DNA of 64,000 nucleotides from Micromonospora sp. WMMD980 (GTDB taxonomy: Bacteria; Actinomycetota; Actinomycetes; Mycobacteriales; Micromonosporaceae), in contig NZ_JARUBE010000003.1 in the NCBI RefSeq assembly GCF_029626035.1, forward strand, positions 620,001-684,000, written 5' to 3'. Numbering within the stretch: the first letter of the stretch is position 1; each line of letters opens with the position of its first letter. The position numbers and the translations under genes are program-made. Below the pieces are notes generated by a model, which saw only the letters and a list, made by a program, of their open reading frames with translations, was not told the DNA's origin and did not search any database. Below, piece after piece: positions 50,283 to 58,890 of this stretch.

Positions 50283-51734
50283 ATGACCAGTCAGGTGCGT
50301 GGCGTCCAATTGGCGCGTCTGCTCGGTCAGTGGCACGCGCTGCCCGGCCGTCGTCGCAGTCCCGACTACGTCGCGCTCGCGGGCGCCGTCCGGGGCCTGC
50401 TCGCCGACGGCCGCCTTGCCCTCGGGGTACGCCTGCCGGCCGAGCGGGAACTGGCCGAGGCGTTGCGGATCAGCCGCACCACGGTCACCGCCGCCTACCG
50501 GGAACTGCGCGAGAGCGGCCACCTGGCCAGCCGGCGCGGCGCCGGGAGCTGGACCATGCTGCCCGGCACCCACCGGGTGGCCAGCACCGGGCTGTGGACC
50601 CCGCTCGACGACCGCGACATGATCGACCTCGGGGTCGCCGCGCTCTCCGCCCCGCCGCAGCTCGTCCCGGCCGCCCGGGCCGCCGCCGAGGACCTGCCCC
50701 GCTATCTGGGCGGCGCCGGCTACCACCCGACCGGGATCATCGAGCTGCGCGAGGCGGTGGCGCGGGGCTACACCGAGCGCGGGCTGCCCACCAGCCCCGA
50801 GCAGATCATGGTCACCAGCGGCACCCAGCACGCGCTGGACCTGGTGCTGCGGCTGGCGTTGTCACCGGGCGGTCCGGTGCTGGTGGAGTCGCCCACCTAT
50901 CCCAACGCGCTCGCCGCGCTGGCGGCCCGCCGGGCCCGGATCACCACGCACGGGCTCTCCGACACCGGCTGGGACGCCGACCTGCTGCTCGGCAGCCTCC
51001 GACAGACCCGGCCCAAGCTCGCCTACGTCATCCCGGAGTTCCACAACCCGACCGGCCACCTGATGGCGGCCGACCTGCGCGAGCGGCTGGTTGGCGCGGC
51101 CCACGCGGCCGGCACCGACCTGGTGGTCGACGAGTCCTTCGTCGACCTGCCGCTGGACGGCACGCCGCTGCCGCCGCCGGTCGCGCTCTTCGACCGGCAC
51201 TCCCGGGTGATCAGCATCGGCGGGATGAGCAAGCCCTACTGGGGCGGCCTGCGGATCGGCTGGGTACGCGCCTCCGCTCCCCAGGTGCAGCGGCTGGCCG
51301 CGGCCCGGGTCGGGGTGGACATGGCCAGCCCGGTGCTCGACCAGCTCGTCGCGGTGCACCTGCTCGCCGAGGCGCCGGCCATCGTCGCCGCCCGACGGGC
51401 GCAGCTCGCCGCCCAACGCGACGCGCTCGTCGCCGCGCTCGCCGAGCGGCTGCCCGACTGGCGGGTCCGGGTGCCGCGCGGCGGTGTCACGCTCTGGGCC
51501 GAGCTGGACGGCCCGATCTCCAGCGCGCTGGCCCGGGCCGCCGAGGAGGTCGGCGTACGGCTGGCGCCCGGGCCCCGGTTCGGCCTGGACGGCACGCTGG
51601 AGCGGTTCCTCCGGCTGCCCTTCACGCTGCCGGCCGCCGAGCTGGCGGAGGCGGTGGGCCGGCTCGCCGCGGTCCGCTACGACCTGGACCGGGCCGGCCG
51701 CCCGCAGTGGCGGGAGCCGAGCGTCATCGCCTGA
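50283..51734 (+). CDS. MocR-family (GntR-HTH/aminotransferase) regulator, YczR-like
   Basis: Chimeric regulator: N-terminal GntR winged helix (about residues 25-95; RLPAERELAEALRISRTTV) joined to a class I aminotransferase-like domain. The PLP lysine lies in SIGGMSKPYWGGLRIGW, and SPTYPNALAAL and EFHNPTGHL are conserved. ATG 50283 follows GGGGAGGAG at good spacing; GTG 50277 is the alternative. Divergent from the yczE-like gene, which it probably controls in response to PLP or an amine. Confidence 0.9.
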   Translation: MTSQVRGVQLARLLGQWHALPGRRRSPDYVALAGAVRGLLADGRLALGVRLPAERELAEALRISRTTVTAAYRELRESGHLASRRGAGSWTMLPGTHRVASTGLWTPLDDRDMIDLGVAALSAPPQLVPAARAAAEDLPRYLGGAGYHPTGIIELREAVARGYTERGLPTSPEQIMVTSGTQHALDLVLRLALSPGGPVLVESPTYPNALAALAARRARITTHGLSDTGWDADLLLGSLRQTRPKLAYVIPEFHNPTGHLMAADLRERLVGAAHAAGTDLVVDESFVDLPLDGTPLPPPVALFDRHSRVISIGGMSKPYWGGLRIGWVRASAPQVQRLAAARVGVDMASPVLDQLVAVHLLAEAPAIVAARRAQLAAQRDALVAALAERLPDWRVRVPRGGVTLWAELDGPISSALARAAEEVGVRLAPGPRFGLDGTLERFLRLPFTLPAAELAEAVGRLAAVRYDLDRAGRPQWREPSVIA

Positions 51735-51805
51735 GCCGGCCCCCGTTCAGGTGGTGATCCGAGAACCGCGCGCCGGCGGCCGGCCGAGGGCCGCAGACTG
51801 CGCAG

Positions 51806-53110
51806 GTGGGTAGCGGCGGCGTCCGGGGATCCTGGGCCGTGCGGCCCGGCGCGCCGGGCTCCCGGACCACCCGGCTGGAACTCTTCTACGACCTGGTGTT
51901 CGTCTTCGCGTTCCTGAGCTTCACCACGCTGGCCGCCACCGAACTCACCCCGGCCAATCTCTACCGCTTCCTGCTGGTGCTGGCGCTGCTCTGGTGGTCG
52001 TGGACCGGGTTCGCCCGGATGGGCAACGCACTGCGCGCCGACCAGGGCGTGCTGCCGCTTGTCGGCTTCGTCACCGTGGCCGCGACGTTCCTGCTGGTGC
52101 TCAGCGCGCCCGGCGCGTTCCAGGACCGTCCGGGCGGCCTGCCCGGCCCGTTGGTCTTCGCCGGCAGCTACTTCGTGATCCGGGTGGCCCAGCTCACGAT
52201 CCTCGGCTGGGTGGAACGTGCCGACCCGGTCCGCCGCCGGCGGCTCCTGCTGCGCGCGCTGGTCCCGACCGTGGCCACCGCACTGCTGGTGGTGGCCGGC
52301 ACCGTACCCACCCGGTTGCCGCCGGGACCGTTCGCGGTCGGGCTGCAACTGGCGCTCTGGACGTTGGCGCTGCTGGTCGAGTACGTCGTCGGACTGACGC
52401 TGGCCCGGCACTGGTGGGTGGTGGTGTCGGCGGGACACTGGGCGGAACGGCACGCGCTGATGGTGCTGGTCGCGCTCGGCGAGTCGATCATCGCGCTCGG
52501 GCTCGGCCCCAAGACCGGGCTGCCGCTGACCGGCCCGGTCACGATCGCCGCGCTGCTCGGCATCCTGATCGTGGCGGCGCTCTGGTGGGCGTACTTCGAC
52601 ACCCTGGCGTTCGCCCTCGAACAGGCGTTGCACCAGGCTCGGGACCGCGCGGCCCGGCTGCGACTGACGCGCGACGTCTACACCTTCCTGCACTTGCCGA
52701 TGATCGTCGGGACCATCCTGTTCGCGCTCGGCCTCAAGGACCTGCTGGCCGAGGCAGCCGCCCCGGAGAACCCCAGTTGGGGCCTGCCACTCGGCGGGTT
52801 CTGGGTCACCGTCTTCTACGGCGGGATCGGCCTCTATCTGCTCAGCCTCGCCGGCTGCTGGTGGCTGGCGCTGCGGGAGGTGCACCGGCCGTTGTTGGCC
52901 ACCGTGGTGGCGCTCGCCGCGGTCGCCCCGCTCGTCGCTCCGATTCCGGAGCTGATCGCGCTGGGCGTCCTGGCGGTGCTCACCGTCGCCGGCGTCGCCT
53001 GGGAGACCCGCAGCGAGAACGGCCGGCGACGCCGGGTGCGCGAGCTGGCCATCGAGGAGCAACTCGCCGCCGAGGCGGAGCAAAGCCGGTGGCGGCAGCG
53101 ACACCTGTGA
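51806..53110 (+). CDS. Low temperature requirement protein A (LtrA) family
   Basis: Polytopic membrane protein (about ten helices) of the LtrA family: TTRLELFYDLVFVFAF at the start, WWSWTGFARMGNALR and the ERHALMVLVALGESIIALG block are diagnostic. Function is not well defined despite the name. A basic cytoplasmic tail (about 405-434) follows. GTG start with CAGACT six bases upstream, a weak leaderless-type -10. 434 aa. Confidence 0.9.
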   Translation: MGSGGVRGSWAVRPGAPGSRTTRLELFYDLVFVFAFLSFTTLAATELTPANLYRFLLVLALLWWSWTGFARMGNALRADQGVLPLVGFVTVAATFLLVLSAPGAFQDRPGGLPGPLVFAGSYFVIRVAQLTILGWVERADPVRRRRLLLRALVPTVATALLVVAGTVPTRLPPGPFAVGLQLALWTLALLVEYVVGLTLARHWWVVVSAGHWAERHALMVLVALGESIIALGLGPKTGLPLTGPVTIAALLGILIVAALWWAYFDTLAFALEQALHQARDRAARLRLTRDVYTFLHLPMIVGTILFALGLKDLLAEAAAPENPSWGLPLGGFWVTVFYGGIGLYLLSLAGCWWLALREVHRPLLATVVALAAVAPLVAPIPELIALGVLAVLTVAGVAWETRSENGRRRRVRELAIEEQLAAEAEQSRWRQRHL

Positions 53111-53141
53111 CCGGCCGGGCACGACACCCGGCCGTCCCGCG

Positions 53142-53173
53142 CGGCCGTGCCCCGGGACGGTGGGGCACGGCCG
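53142..53173. terminator. Bidirectional hairpin between convergent ltrA and acyl-CoA ligase genes
   Basis: CGGCCGTGCCCC (53142-53153), loop GGGACGGT, GGGGCACGGCCG (53162-53173): a perfect 12-bp stem midway between two convergent stops, suitable for terminating both transcripts. Confidence 0.7.
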
Positions 53174-53192
53174 GCGCGGCGGCCGGGGCGGG

Positions 53193-55019
53193 CTACAGCT
53201 CGGCGAGCGTGCCCTCGTACATCTTGTCGATCTCGCCGGCGAAGTTGGTCTCCACGCTGCGGCGCTTGATCTTCAGCGACGGGGTGACCTCGCCGTCGGC
53301 GATGGTGAGGTCGCGGGGGAGGATCGTCACCTTCTTGATCGTCTCCCAGCGGTTGAGCTTGGCGTTCAGCTCGGCCACGTAGCCCTCGACCATCTCCTGC
53401 GCCTCCGGCGAGGTGACGATCGTGGTGTAGTCGCTGCCCTCCAGCCGGGTGCCGGCGGCCCACGCCTGGATCGCGTCCGGGTCCAGCGTCACCAGCATCG
53501 TGCAGTAGTTGCGGGCCTGCCCGATCACCACCGCCTGCGAGGTGTACGGGCAGACCGCCTTGAACACGCCCTCGATGTGCGACGGCGCGACGTACTTGCC
53601 GCCGGACGTCTTGACCAGGTCCTTCTTCCGGTCGGTGATGCGCAGGTAGCCGTCGTCGTCGAGCGTGCCGATGTCACCGGTGCGGAAGAACCCGTCGTCG
53701 GTGAACGCCTCCGCGGTCTCCTCGGGCAGGTTGTGGTAGCCGCGCATGACCGGACGGCCGCGCACCAGGATCTCGCCGTCGGTGTCGATCCGGCACTCCA
53801 GGTCGCCCATGGCGCGACCCACGCTGCCGATCTTGAGCCCCTCGGGCGGGTTGACGAACGCGCCGGCGCTGGTCTCGGTGAGGCCGTACCCCTCGGAGAT
53901 GGGCAGGTTGGCGGCGGCGAAGAAGGTGGCGATCTCCTGACTCAGCGGCGCCGCGCCGGAGACCAGGACCCGCATCCGGCCCCCGAGGCGGGCCTGGAGC
54001 TTGCTGAAGACCAGCTTCTCGGCCAGCCCGTACTTCAGGCGCAGCCCGGCCGGGACCGGCTTGCCGGCCTGCTCCAGCGCGACCCTCTCCTTGCCGACGG
54101 CGACCCCCCAGGCGAAGATCTTCGCCTTCGCGCCGCCGGCGGACTGCGCCGTGGTCACCGCCTTGTTGTAGACCTTCTCGAAGACCCGGGGCGCGCCGCA
54201 CATCAGCGTCGGCCGCACCACGCCGAGCAGCTCGACCAGCTTGTCCACCCGGCCGTCGACGTAGGTGGGCAGCCCGACGTGGGTGGCGCCGCAGAGCAGC
54301 GTCTTGCCGAACGAGTGCGACAGCGGCAGCCACAGGTATTGCAGGTCGTCCACGCGCAGCAGGCCCAGCTCGGCCTGGGCCACCCCCTCCCAGCACCAGC
54401 CGCCGTGCAACAGCTCCACGCCCTTGGGGCGGCCGGTGGTGCCCGAGGTGTAGATCAGGGTGGCCAGGTGGTCCGGCCCGATGCCGGCGACCAGCCGGTC
54501 GACCAGGTCGGGCTCGGCGGCCAGCGCGGCGGCCCCGCTTTCCTCCAGTTCGGCCAGGGTGAGCTGGGGGACGCCGGCAGCCGGGTCGGGCGCGCCGTCG
54601 AGCAGCACCACGTGGGTCAGCGCCGGCAGGTCCGCGCCGGCGATCTTCGCCGCCTGGGCCGGGTTCTCCGCGAACAGCACCCGCGAGCCGGAGTCGGCCA
54701 GGATGTAGACCGCGTCCTCCGGCTCGGTGGTCGGGTAGACGGTCGTGGTGGCCCCGCCGGCGCACATCACGCCGAAGTCGGCGAGCACCCACTCCAGGCG
54801 GGTGTTGGCCAGGATCGCCACCGGATCCTCGAGGCCCACACCGAGCCCGTGCAGCCCGGCCGCGATGGCCCTGGCACGCTGCCCGACCTGCTCCCACGTC
54901 AGCCAGACCGGGCCCGAGTCGTCCTGGGCGGGGTGGGCGAACGCGTGCCGGTCGGGGGAGTCCGCCACGCGCTTGAGGAACATGTCCGGTACGGAACGGT
55001 ACGGTACATCGAGAGCCAT
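53193..55019 (-). CDS. Long-chain acyl-CoA synthetase, FadD15 type
   Basis: AMP-forming ligase activating long-chain fatty acids. The AMP-binding P-loop YTSGTTGRPKGVEL, the GYGLTETSAG motif, TGDIGTLDDDGYL and the C-terminal DRKKDLVKTSGGKYVAP are intact. 608 aa fits the FadD15 group of actinobacteria. ATG start; the 117 bases upstream contain the palindrome CGTGACGGGGGTCACG. Confidence 0.94.
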   Translation of the reverse strand: MALDVPYRSVPDMFLKRVADSPDRHAFAHPAQDDSGPVWLTWEQVGQRARAIAAGLHGLGVGLEDPVAILANTRLEWVLADFGVMCAGGATTTVYPTTEPEDAVYILADSGSRVLFAENPAQAAKIAGADLPALTHVVLLDGAPDPAAGVPQLTLAELEESGAAALAAEPDLVDRLVAGIGPDHLATLIYTSGTTGRPKGVELLHGGWCWEGVAQAELGLLRVDDLQYLWLPLSHSFGKTLLCGATHVGLPTYVDGRVDKLVELLGVVRPTLMCGAPRVFEKVYNKAVTTAQSAGGAKAKIFAWGVAVGKERVALEQAGKPVPAGLRLKYGLAEKLVFSKLQARLGGRMRVLVSGAAPLSQEIATFFAAANLPISEGYGLTETSAGAFVNPPEGLKIGSVGRAMGDLECRIDTDGEILVRGRPVMRGYHNLPEETAEAFTDDGFFRTGDIGTLDDDGYLRITDRKKDLVKTSGGKYVAPSHIEGVFKAVCPYTSQAVVIGQARNYCTMLVTLDPDAIQAWAAGTRLEGSDYTTIVTSPEAQEMVEGYVAELNAKLNRWETIKKVTILPRDLTIADGEVTPSLKIKRRSVETNFAGEIDKMYEGTLAEL

Positions 55020-55048
55020 CGTGGTAGCCGCCTTCAGGGGTGGAGGGA

Positions 55049-55064
55049 CGTGACGGGGGTCACG
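55049..55064. promoter_or_regulatory. Palindrome upstream of the acyl-CoA ligase gene
   Basis: CGTGACGGGGGTCACG: 6-bp arms around GGGG, 30 bases upstream of the ligase ATG. Position fits an operator for a TetR- or GntR-type fatty-acid regulator; no regulator gene is adjacent. Confidence 0.4.
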
Positions 55065-55136
55065 CCGGTCTGCGGTTACCGAAGAGTATTGCGTGCACCC
55101 GGGCAGCGGCTAGTGCTGAACGGCCGGGGTGCCGGC

Positions 55137-56159
55137 TCAGGCGTACCGGGCGGCGGCGCGGGACCAGTCGTAGGTGGCCCGGATCCAGTCCCGCCGGGTG
55201 GCCAGGAAAGCCCGCACCCCGTCGTCGGCGACGGCGGCCAGCACCGCGTCCCGCTCCGCGTAGGCGGCGAGCGCCGCGTTGAACCGGGCGGCCGCCGCGC
55301 GCAGCGCCGCCTCCTCGCCCTGCCCGGTCTCGCCCGCGATCGTGGTGACCAGGTTGTGCGTCGCCGGGGCGAGGCCGCGCTCCTTGTCGTAGGAGAACAG
55401 GTCGTTGCACCAGCACACCAGGTCGGTGGCGAGCGCGTCCAGCGCGGCGAGCGCCGGATCGGCCCGCCGGGCCGGACCGGGCCGCGCCGGGCTCGCCAGG
55501 TCGGTCACCGTGAAGCTGGGTCGGACGCCGCCGGTGTGCCGGCGCATCTGCACGTACTCGGCCACCCCCGGCACCCGCCGGTGCTCCCGGTTGGCCGCCT
55601 CCCAGAGCAGCGCCAGCAGGTATTCGCGGAGCTGGCTGACCAGGCGGAGCAGGAGCGCGGGGCGCTGCACGTCACGGGCCCGTCGGCACAGGTCGTGCAG
55701 GCCCACCGCGAGCGGGCCGGCGCCGGTCGGGGTGGTCGCGGCCGGGTCGCCGTGCCGATCCAGCACGGTCAGCAGCCCCGCCACGGTGGGGGCCAGCCGG
55801 GTGGGGTCGACGCCCAGGTCGTCGTCGTCGCAGGCGTCGTCCACCACGAACAGCCAGTTGATCAGGTCGGTGAGCAGGCGCAGGCCGGGCAGGGACGCCT
55901 CCGGGCAGGCCCGTCCGGCCAGCTCGGCGGCGTGCGCGCCGGCCAGTCGGCGCTGCCCGGCCGGATCGGCGACCAGGCCGAGATCGCTGACCCAGTCGGC
56001 GCTCTCCGTGGCGACCCGGTCGACCTCGGGGTGCCGCCGTGCCGGGAAGGGCGGCTCGTGCAACGCCGAGAGCGCGTAGCCGCGCATTCCTGCCCCCTGC
56101 CCGTCGTCCGTGGTGTCGACCGCGGGCAGGAGCGTACGGCAGGGTTGATCGGTATCCAT
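55137..56159 (-). CDS. Class I terpene synthase
   Basis: Ionisation-dependent terpene cyclase of the bacterial sesquiterpene-synthase group. The Asp-rich motif DDACD lies at residues 107-111 (in VVDDACDDDD), the second metal site NDLFSYDKE at 252-260 (Asn252, Ser256, Glu260), and the chain ends in the conserved Arg-Tyr (SRAAARYA). All catalytic features are intact in 340 aa. ATG 56159 has no ribosome site; ATG 56087 follows GGGGGCAGGA and would remove 24 non-conserved residues, so it may be the true start. No tailoring P450 or prenyltransferase is adjacent, so the product is probably an unmodified hydrocarbon or alcohol. Confidence 0.9.
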   Translation of the reverse strand: MDTDQPCRTLLPAVDTTDDGQGAGMRGYALSALHEPPFPARRHPEVDRVATESADWVSDLGLVADPAGQRRLAGAHAAELAGRACPEASLPGLRLLTDLINWLFVVDDACDDDDLGVDPTRLAPTVAGLLTVLDRHGDPAATTPTGAGPLAVGLHDLCRRARDVQRPALLLRLVSQLREYLLALLWEAANREHRRVPGVAEYVQMRRHTGGVRPSFTVTDLASPARPGPARRADPALAALDALATDLVCWCNDLFSYDKERGLAPATHNLVTTIAGETGQGEEAALRAAAARFNAALAAYAERDAVLAAVADDGVRAFLATRRDWIRATYDWSRAAARYA

Positions 56160-56212
56160 CGCTGGGATTTGCGTTTTTCACCATAAGCCGGTCACGGTGT
56201 GCGTACGCTCCG

Positions 56213-56842
56213 TCAGAACCCCAGCTCGGCGGCGCGTAACCGGTCCGCCGCCCCGGCCGGGCCGTCCACCTGCACCCGGGACACCCGCTGCCGCCCGCTC
56301 AGGAACAGGATCAGCTCGCCCGGCGCGCCCACCAGCCGCAGCCGCTCGCCACCCCGCCCGACCCGCAGCTCGCCGTGCCCGGGCGCCTGCACCAGCACCT
56401 CGGCGGGGAACCGCCGCAGCGCCATCCGGGCCAGCAGGGCGACCCGCTTCCAGAGCATCGCCTGCTGGGCGGCCGGGAGGTCACGCGGATGCCAGCCGGG
56501 CCGGGCCCGCCGCACGTCCTCGTGGTGGATGAAGAACTCCACGGCGTTGGCCAACTCGTCGGTGAGCGGATTGCTCACCGGGCTCCACACCGGCGGGCGG
56601 CGGACCCGGTCGACCAGGTCCGCGTACGGGCCGGCGGCGACCCGGCGGCGGACCGCCTCGCCGTGACCGCGCAGCGGCGGCAGCAGGATCCCACCGGCGG
56701 CATCCGGCCGGCGCTCCCGCACCAGCAGGTGCGCCGCCAGGTCACGGGTGGTCCACCCCTCGTTGACCGTCGGCGCGTCCGGTCCGACTTCCAGCATCAG
56801 GTCGGCGAGCGCCTCGCGCTCCGACCGGGCGTACCGCGGCAT
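56213..56842 (-). CDS. TIGR03085 family (DinB/maleylpyruvate-isomerase-like) protein
   Basis: Metal-dependent four-helix protein related to mycothiol-dependent maleylpyruvate isomerases. ARSEREALADLMLEVGPDAP, the TVNEGWTTRDLAAHLLVRER helix with its metal His, and NAVEFFIHHEDVRRARPGW match the TIGR03085 group. ATG 56842 is chosen because TACGAT lies six bases upstream; the frame extends to 56938 without family character. 209 aa. Enzymatic role unknown. Confidence 0.88.
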   Translation of the reverse strand: MPRYARSEREALADLMLEVGPDAPTVNEGWTTRDLAAHLLVRERRPDAAGGILLPPLRGHGEAVRRRVAAGPYADLVDRVRRPPVWSPVSNPLTDELANAVEFFIHHEDVRRARPGWHPRDLPAAQQAMLWKRVALLARMALRRFPAEVLVQAPGHGELRVGRGGERLRLVGAPGELILFLSGRQRVSRVQVDGPAGAADRLRAAELGF

Positions 56843-56848
56843 GGCTTG

Positions 56849-56854
56849 ATCGTA
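56849..56854 (-). promoter_or_regulatory. Candidate -10 of the TIGR03085 gene
   Basis: TACGAT on the minus strand, six bases from ATG 56842. Confidence 0.45.
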
Positions 56855-56991
56855 GGCCCGATCGGGCCGTTCGGCGCGGCACGGCCGCCCGCGGGGCGGC
56901 CGTCGACCCGCGGTCGAGGGGAACGTGACGGCGGACATATCCCGGCCGGGTCGGCGGACCTGGCGGCGAGCGGTAAGGATGGGGGAGAAAA

Positions 56992-58890
56992 TTGCGGCTT
57001 ACGGCGGGGGCGAGCGTGGCGAGCGGGACGAGTCGGGACGTGCTCGGCAGGGGGCTGCGGGTGCTCGGTCGGGCGATCCGGGAACAACCCCGGATCTTCG
57101 CGGTGGCGGTCACCGGCAGCGTGCTCTTCGGCCTCCTCGTGATCGCCAGCGCGTACGTGATCGGCGGCGTGGTCGGCGAGGTGGTGGTGCCGGCGGTCGA
57201 GCGCGGCGCGGTGGCCACCGGCGCGCTCGCGCTCGCCGCGGCGGCGCTGTTCGGGATCAGCGTGCTGCGGGTGGTCGGCATCTTCGGCCGCCGGCTCGGC
57301 GCCGGCTACATGCAGTTCCGGCTCCAGGCCGCCTACCGCCGCCGGGTCACCCGCCGGTACCTGGACCTGCCGCTGGCCTGGCACCACCGCAACTCGACCG
57401 GCACGTTGCTGTCCAACGCCAACTCCGACGTGGAGGCCGCCTGGTACCCGATCGCGCCGCTGCCGTTCGCGGTCGGCACGCTGGTGATGCTGGTCGGCGC
57501 CGTCGCGTCGCTGTTCCTCACCGACTGGGCGCTCGCCCTGGTCGGCCTCGCCGTCTTCCCCGCGCTGTTCGCGCTCAACGTGGTCTACTCCCGCCGGATG
57601 GCTCCCCGCCAGGCCCGGGCCCAGCGACTGCGCGCCGAGGTCAGCGGCATCGCGCACGAGAGCTTCGACGGCGCGCTGGTGGTCAAGACCATGGGCCGCG
57701 AGTCGCAGGAGACGGCCCGCTTCGCCGCCCGCGCCGGCGAGCTGCGCGACGCGCTGATCTCCGTCGGCCGGCTGCGCGGTGTCTTCGACCCGATGCTGGA
57801 GACGTTGCCCAGCCTCGGCACGCTCGCCGTGCTGGTGGTCGGCGCGATCCGGCTCCGCCAGGGCGCGATCAGCGTGACCGAGCTGGTCAGTGTCGCGTTC
57901 CTGTTCACCGTGCTGGCGTTCCCGGTGCGGGCCATCGGCTGGGTGCTGGCCGAGCTGCCGCGCAGCGTCGCCGGCTGGGACCGGGTCCGCCGGGTCCTCG
58001 ACGCCACCGGCGAGATGCCGTACGGCGAGGTGACGTTCGACCCGGCCACCCGGACGCCGGCCCCGCTGTCGTGCCACGACGTCCACTTCTCCTACGAGCC
58101 GGCCGAGGCGCACCTGCCCGGCACCCAGGTGCTCGGCGAGGTCACCTTCACGGTGCCGGCGGGGAAGACGGTCGCCCTGGTCGGGCCGACCGGCGCCGGC
58201 AAGTCCACCATCACGTCGCTGGCCGTGCGCCTGGTCGACCCGGACCGCGGCCGGGTCACGCTCGACGGCGTCGACGTGCGTGACCTGACCGCCGCCTCGC
58301 TCGCCGCCACCGTGGCGCTGGTGGCCCAGGTGCCGTTCGTCTTCGACGACACCGTCCGCGCCAACATCACGCTCGACCGCGCCGGCATCGGCGACGACGA
58401 GGTGTGGGCGGCGCTGCGACTGGCCGAGGCGGACGGCTTCGTCGCCGCGCTGCCGGACGGGCTGGACACCATGGTCGGCGAGCGGGGCACCTCGCTCTCC
58501 GGCGGCCAACGGCAACGGCTCACGTTGGCCCGGGCGCTCGCCGGCCGGCCCCGGCTGCTGGTGCTCGACGACGCCACCAGCGCCGTCGACCCGCGGGTCG
58601 AGGCGGCCATCCTGGCCGGACTGCGGGCCCCCGCCGACGGCGGCGCGCCGGCGTCGATCCTGGTGGTGGCCTACCGCCGGGCCACCATCGCGCTCGCCGA
58701 CGAGGTGATCTACGTGGAGCGCGGCCGGGTGGTCGCCCGCGGCACCCACCCCGAGCTGCTGGCCACCGTGCCCGGGTACGCCGACCTGGTCACCGCCTAC
58801 GAGCAGGCCGAGCAGGAACGCGAGCAGAACCGCATGTACGACGAGGTCACCCCGATGACCTCCGGCCTGGAGATCGAGGTGGACCGGTGA
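56992..58890 (+). CDS. ABC exporter half-transporter A (degenerate ATP site)
   Basis: Type IV ABC exporter subunit: six transmembrane helices (about 30-325) and one ATPase domain. Walker A GPTGAGKST (Lys404) and the signature LSGGQ (502-506) are normal, but the catalytic Glu after Walker B is Asp (LVLDDATSAVD, Asp527) and the switch His is Tyr (VVAYRR, Tyr561). Its own ATP site should hydrolyse poorly. TTG start five bases after GGGGGAG. The stop overlaps the next start, giving a heterodimer with half-transporter B. Substrate unknown, probably a hydrophobic compound or lipid. Confidence 0.93.
   Translation: MRLTAGASVASGTSRDVLGRGLRVLGRAIREQPRIFAVAVTGSVLFGLLVIASAYVIGGVVGEVVVPAVERGAVATGALALAAAALFGISVLRVVGIFGRRLGAGYMQFRLQAAYRRRVTRRYLDLPLAWHHRNSTGTLLSNANSDVEAAWYPIAPLPFAVGTLVMLVGAVASLFLTDWALALVGLAVFPALFALNVVYSRRMAPRQARAQRLRAEVSGIAHESFDGALVVKTMGRESQETARFAARAGELRDALISVGRLRGVFDPMLETLPSLGTLAVLVVGAIRLRQGAISVTELVSVAFLFTVLAFPVRAIGWVLAELPRSVAGWDRVRRVLDATGEMPYGEVTFDPATRTPAPLSCHDVHFSYEPAEAHLPGTQVLGEVTFTVPAGKTVALVGPTGAGKSTITSLAVRLVDPDRGRVTLDGVDVRDLTAASLAATVALVAQVPFVFDDTVRANITLDRAGIGDDEVWAALRLAEADGFVAALPDGLDTMVGERGTSLSGGQRQRLTLARALAGRPRLLVLDDATSAVDPRVEAAILAGLRAPADGGAPASILVVAYRRATIALADEVIYVERGRVVARGTHPELLATVPGYADLVTAYEQAEQEREQNRMYDEVTPMTSGLEIEVDR

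Noticed and set aside
55672..56184. 170-codon frame overlapping the terpene synthase start
   Set aside because: Arg/Pro/Ala-rich alternative frame; the overlapping frame carries all terpene synthase motifs.
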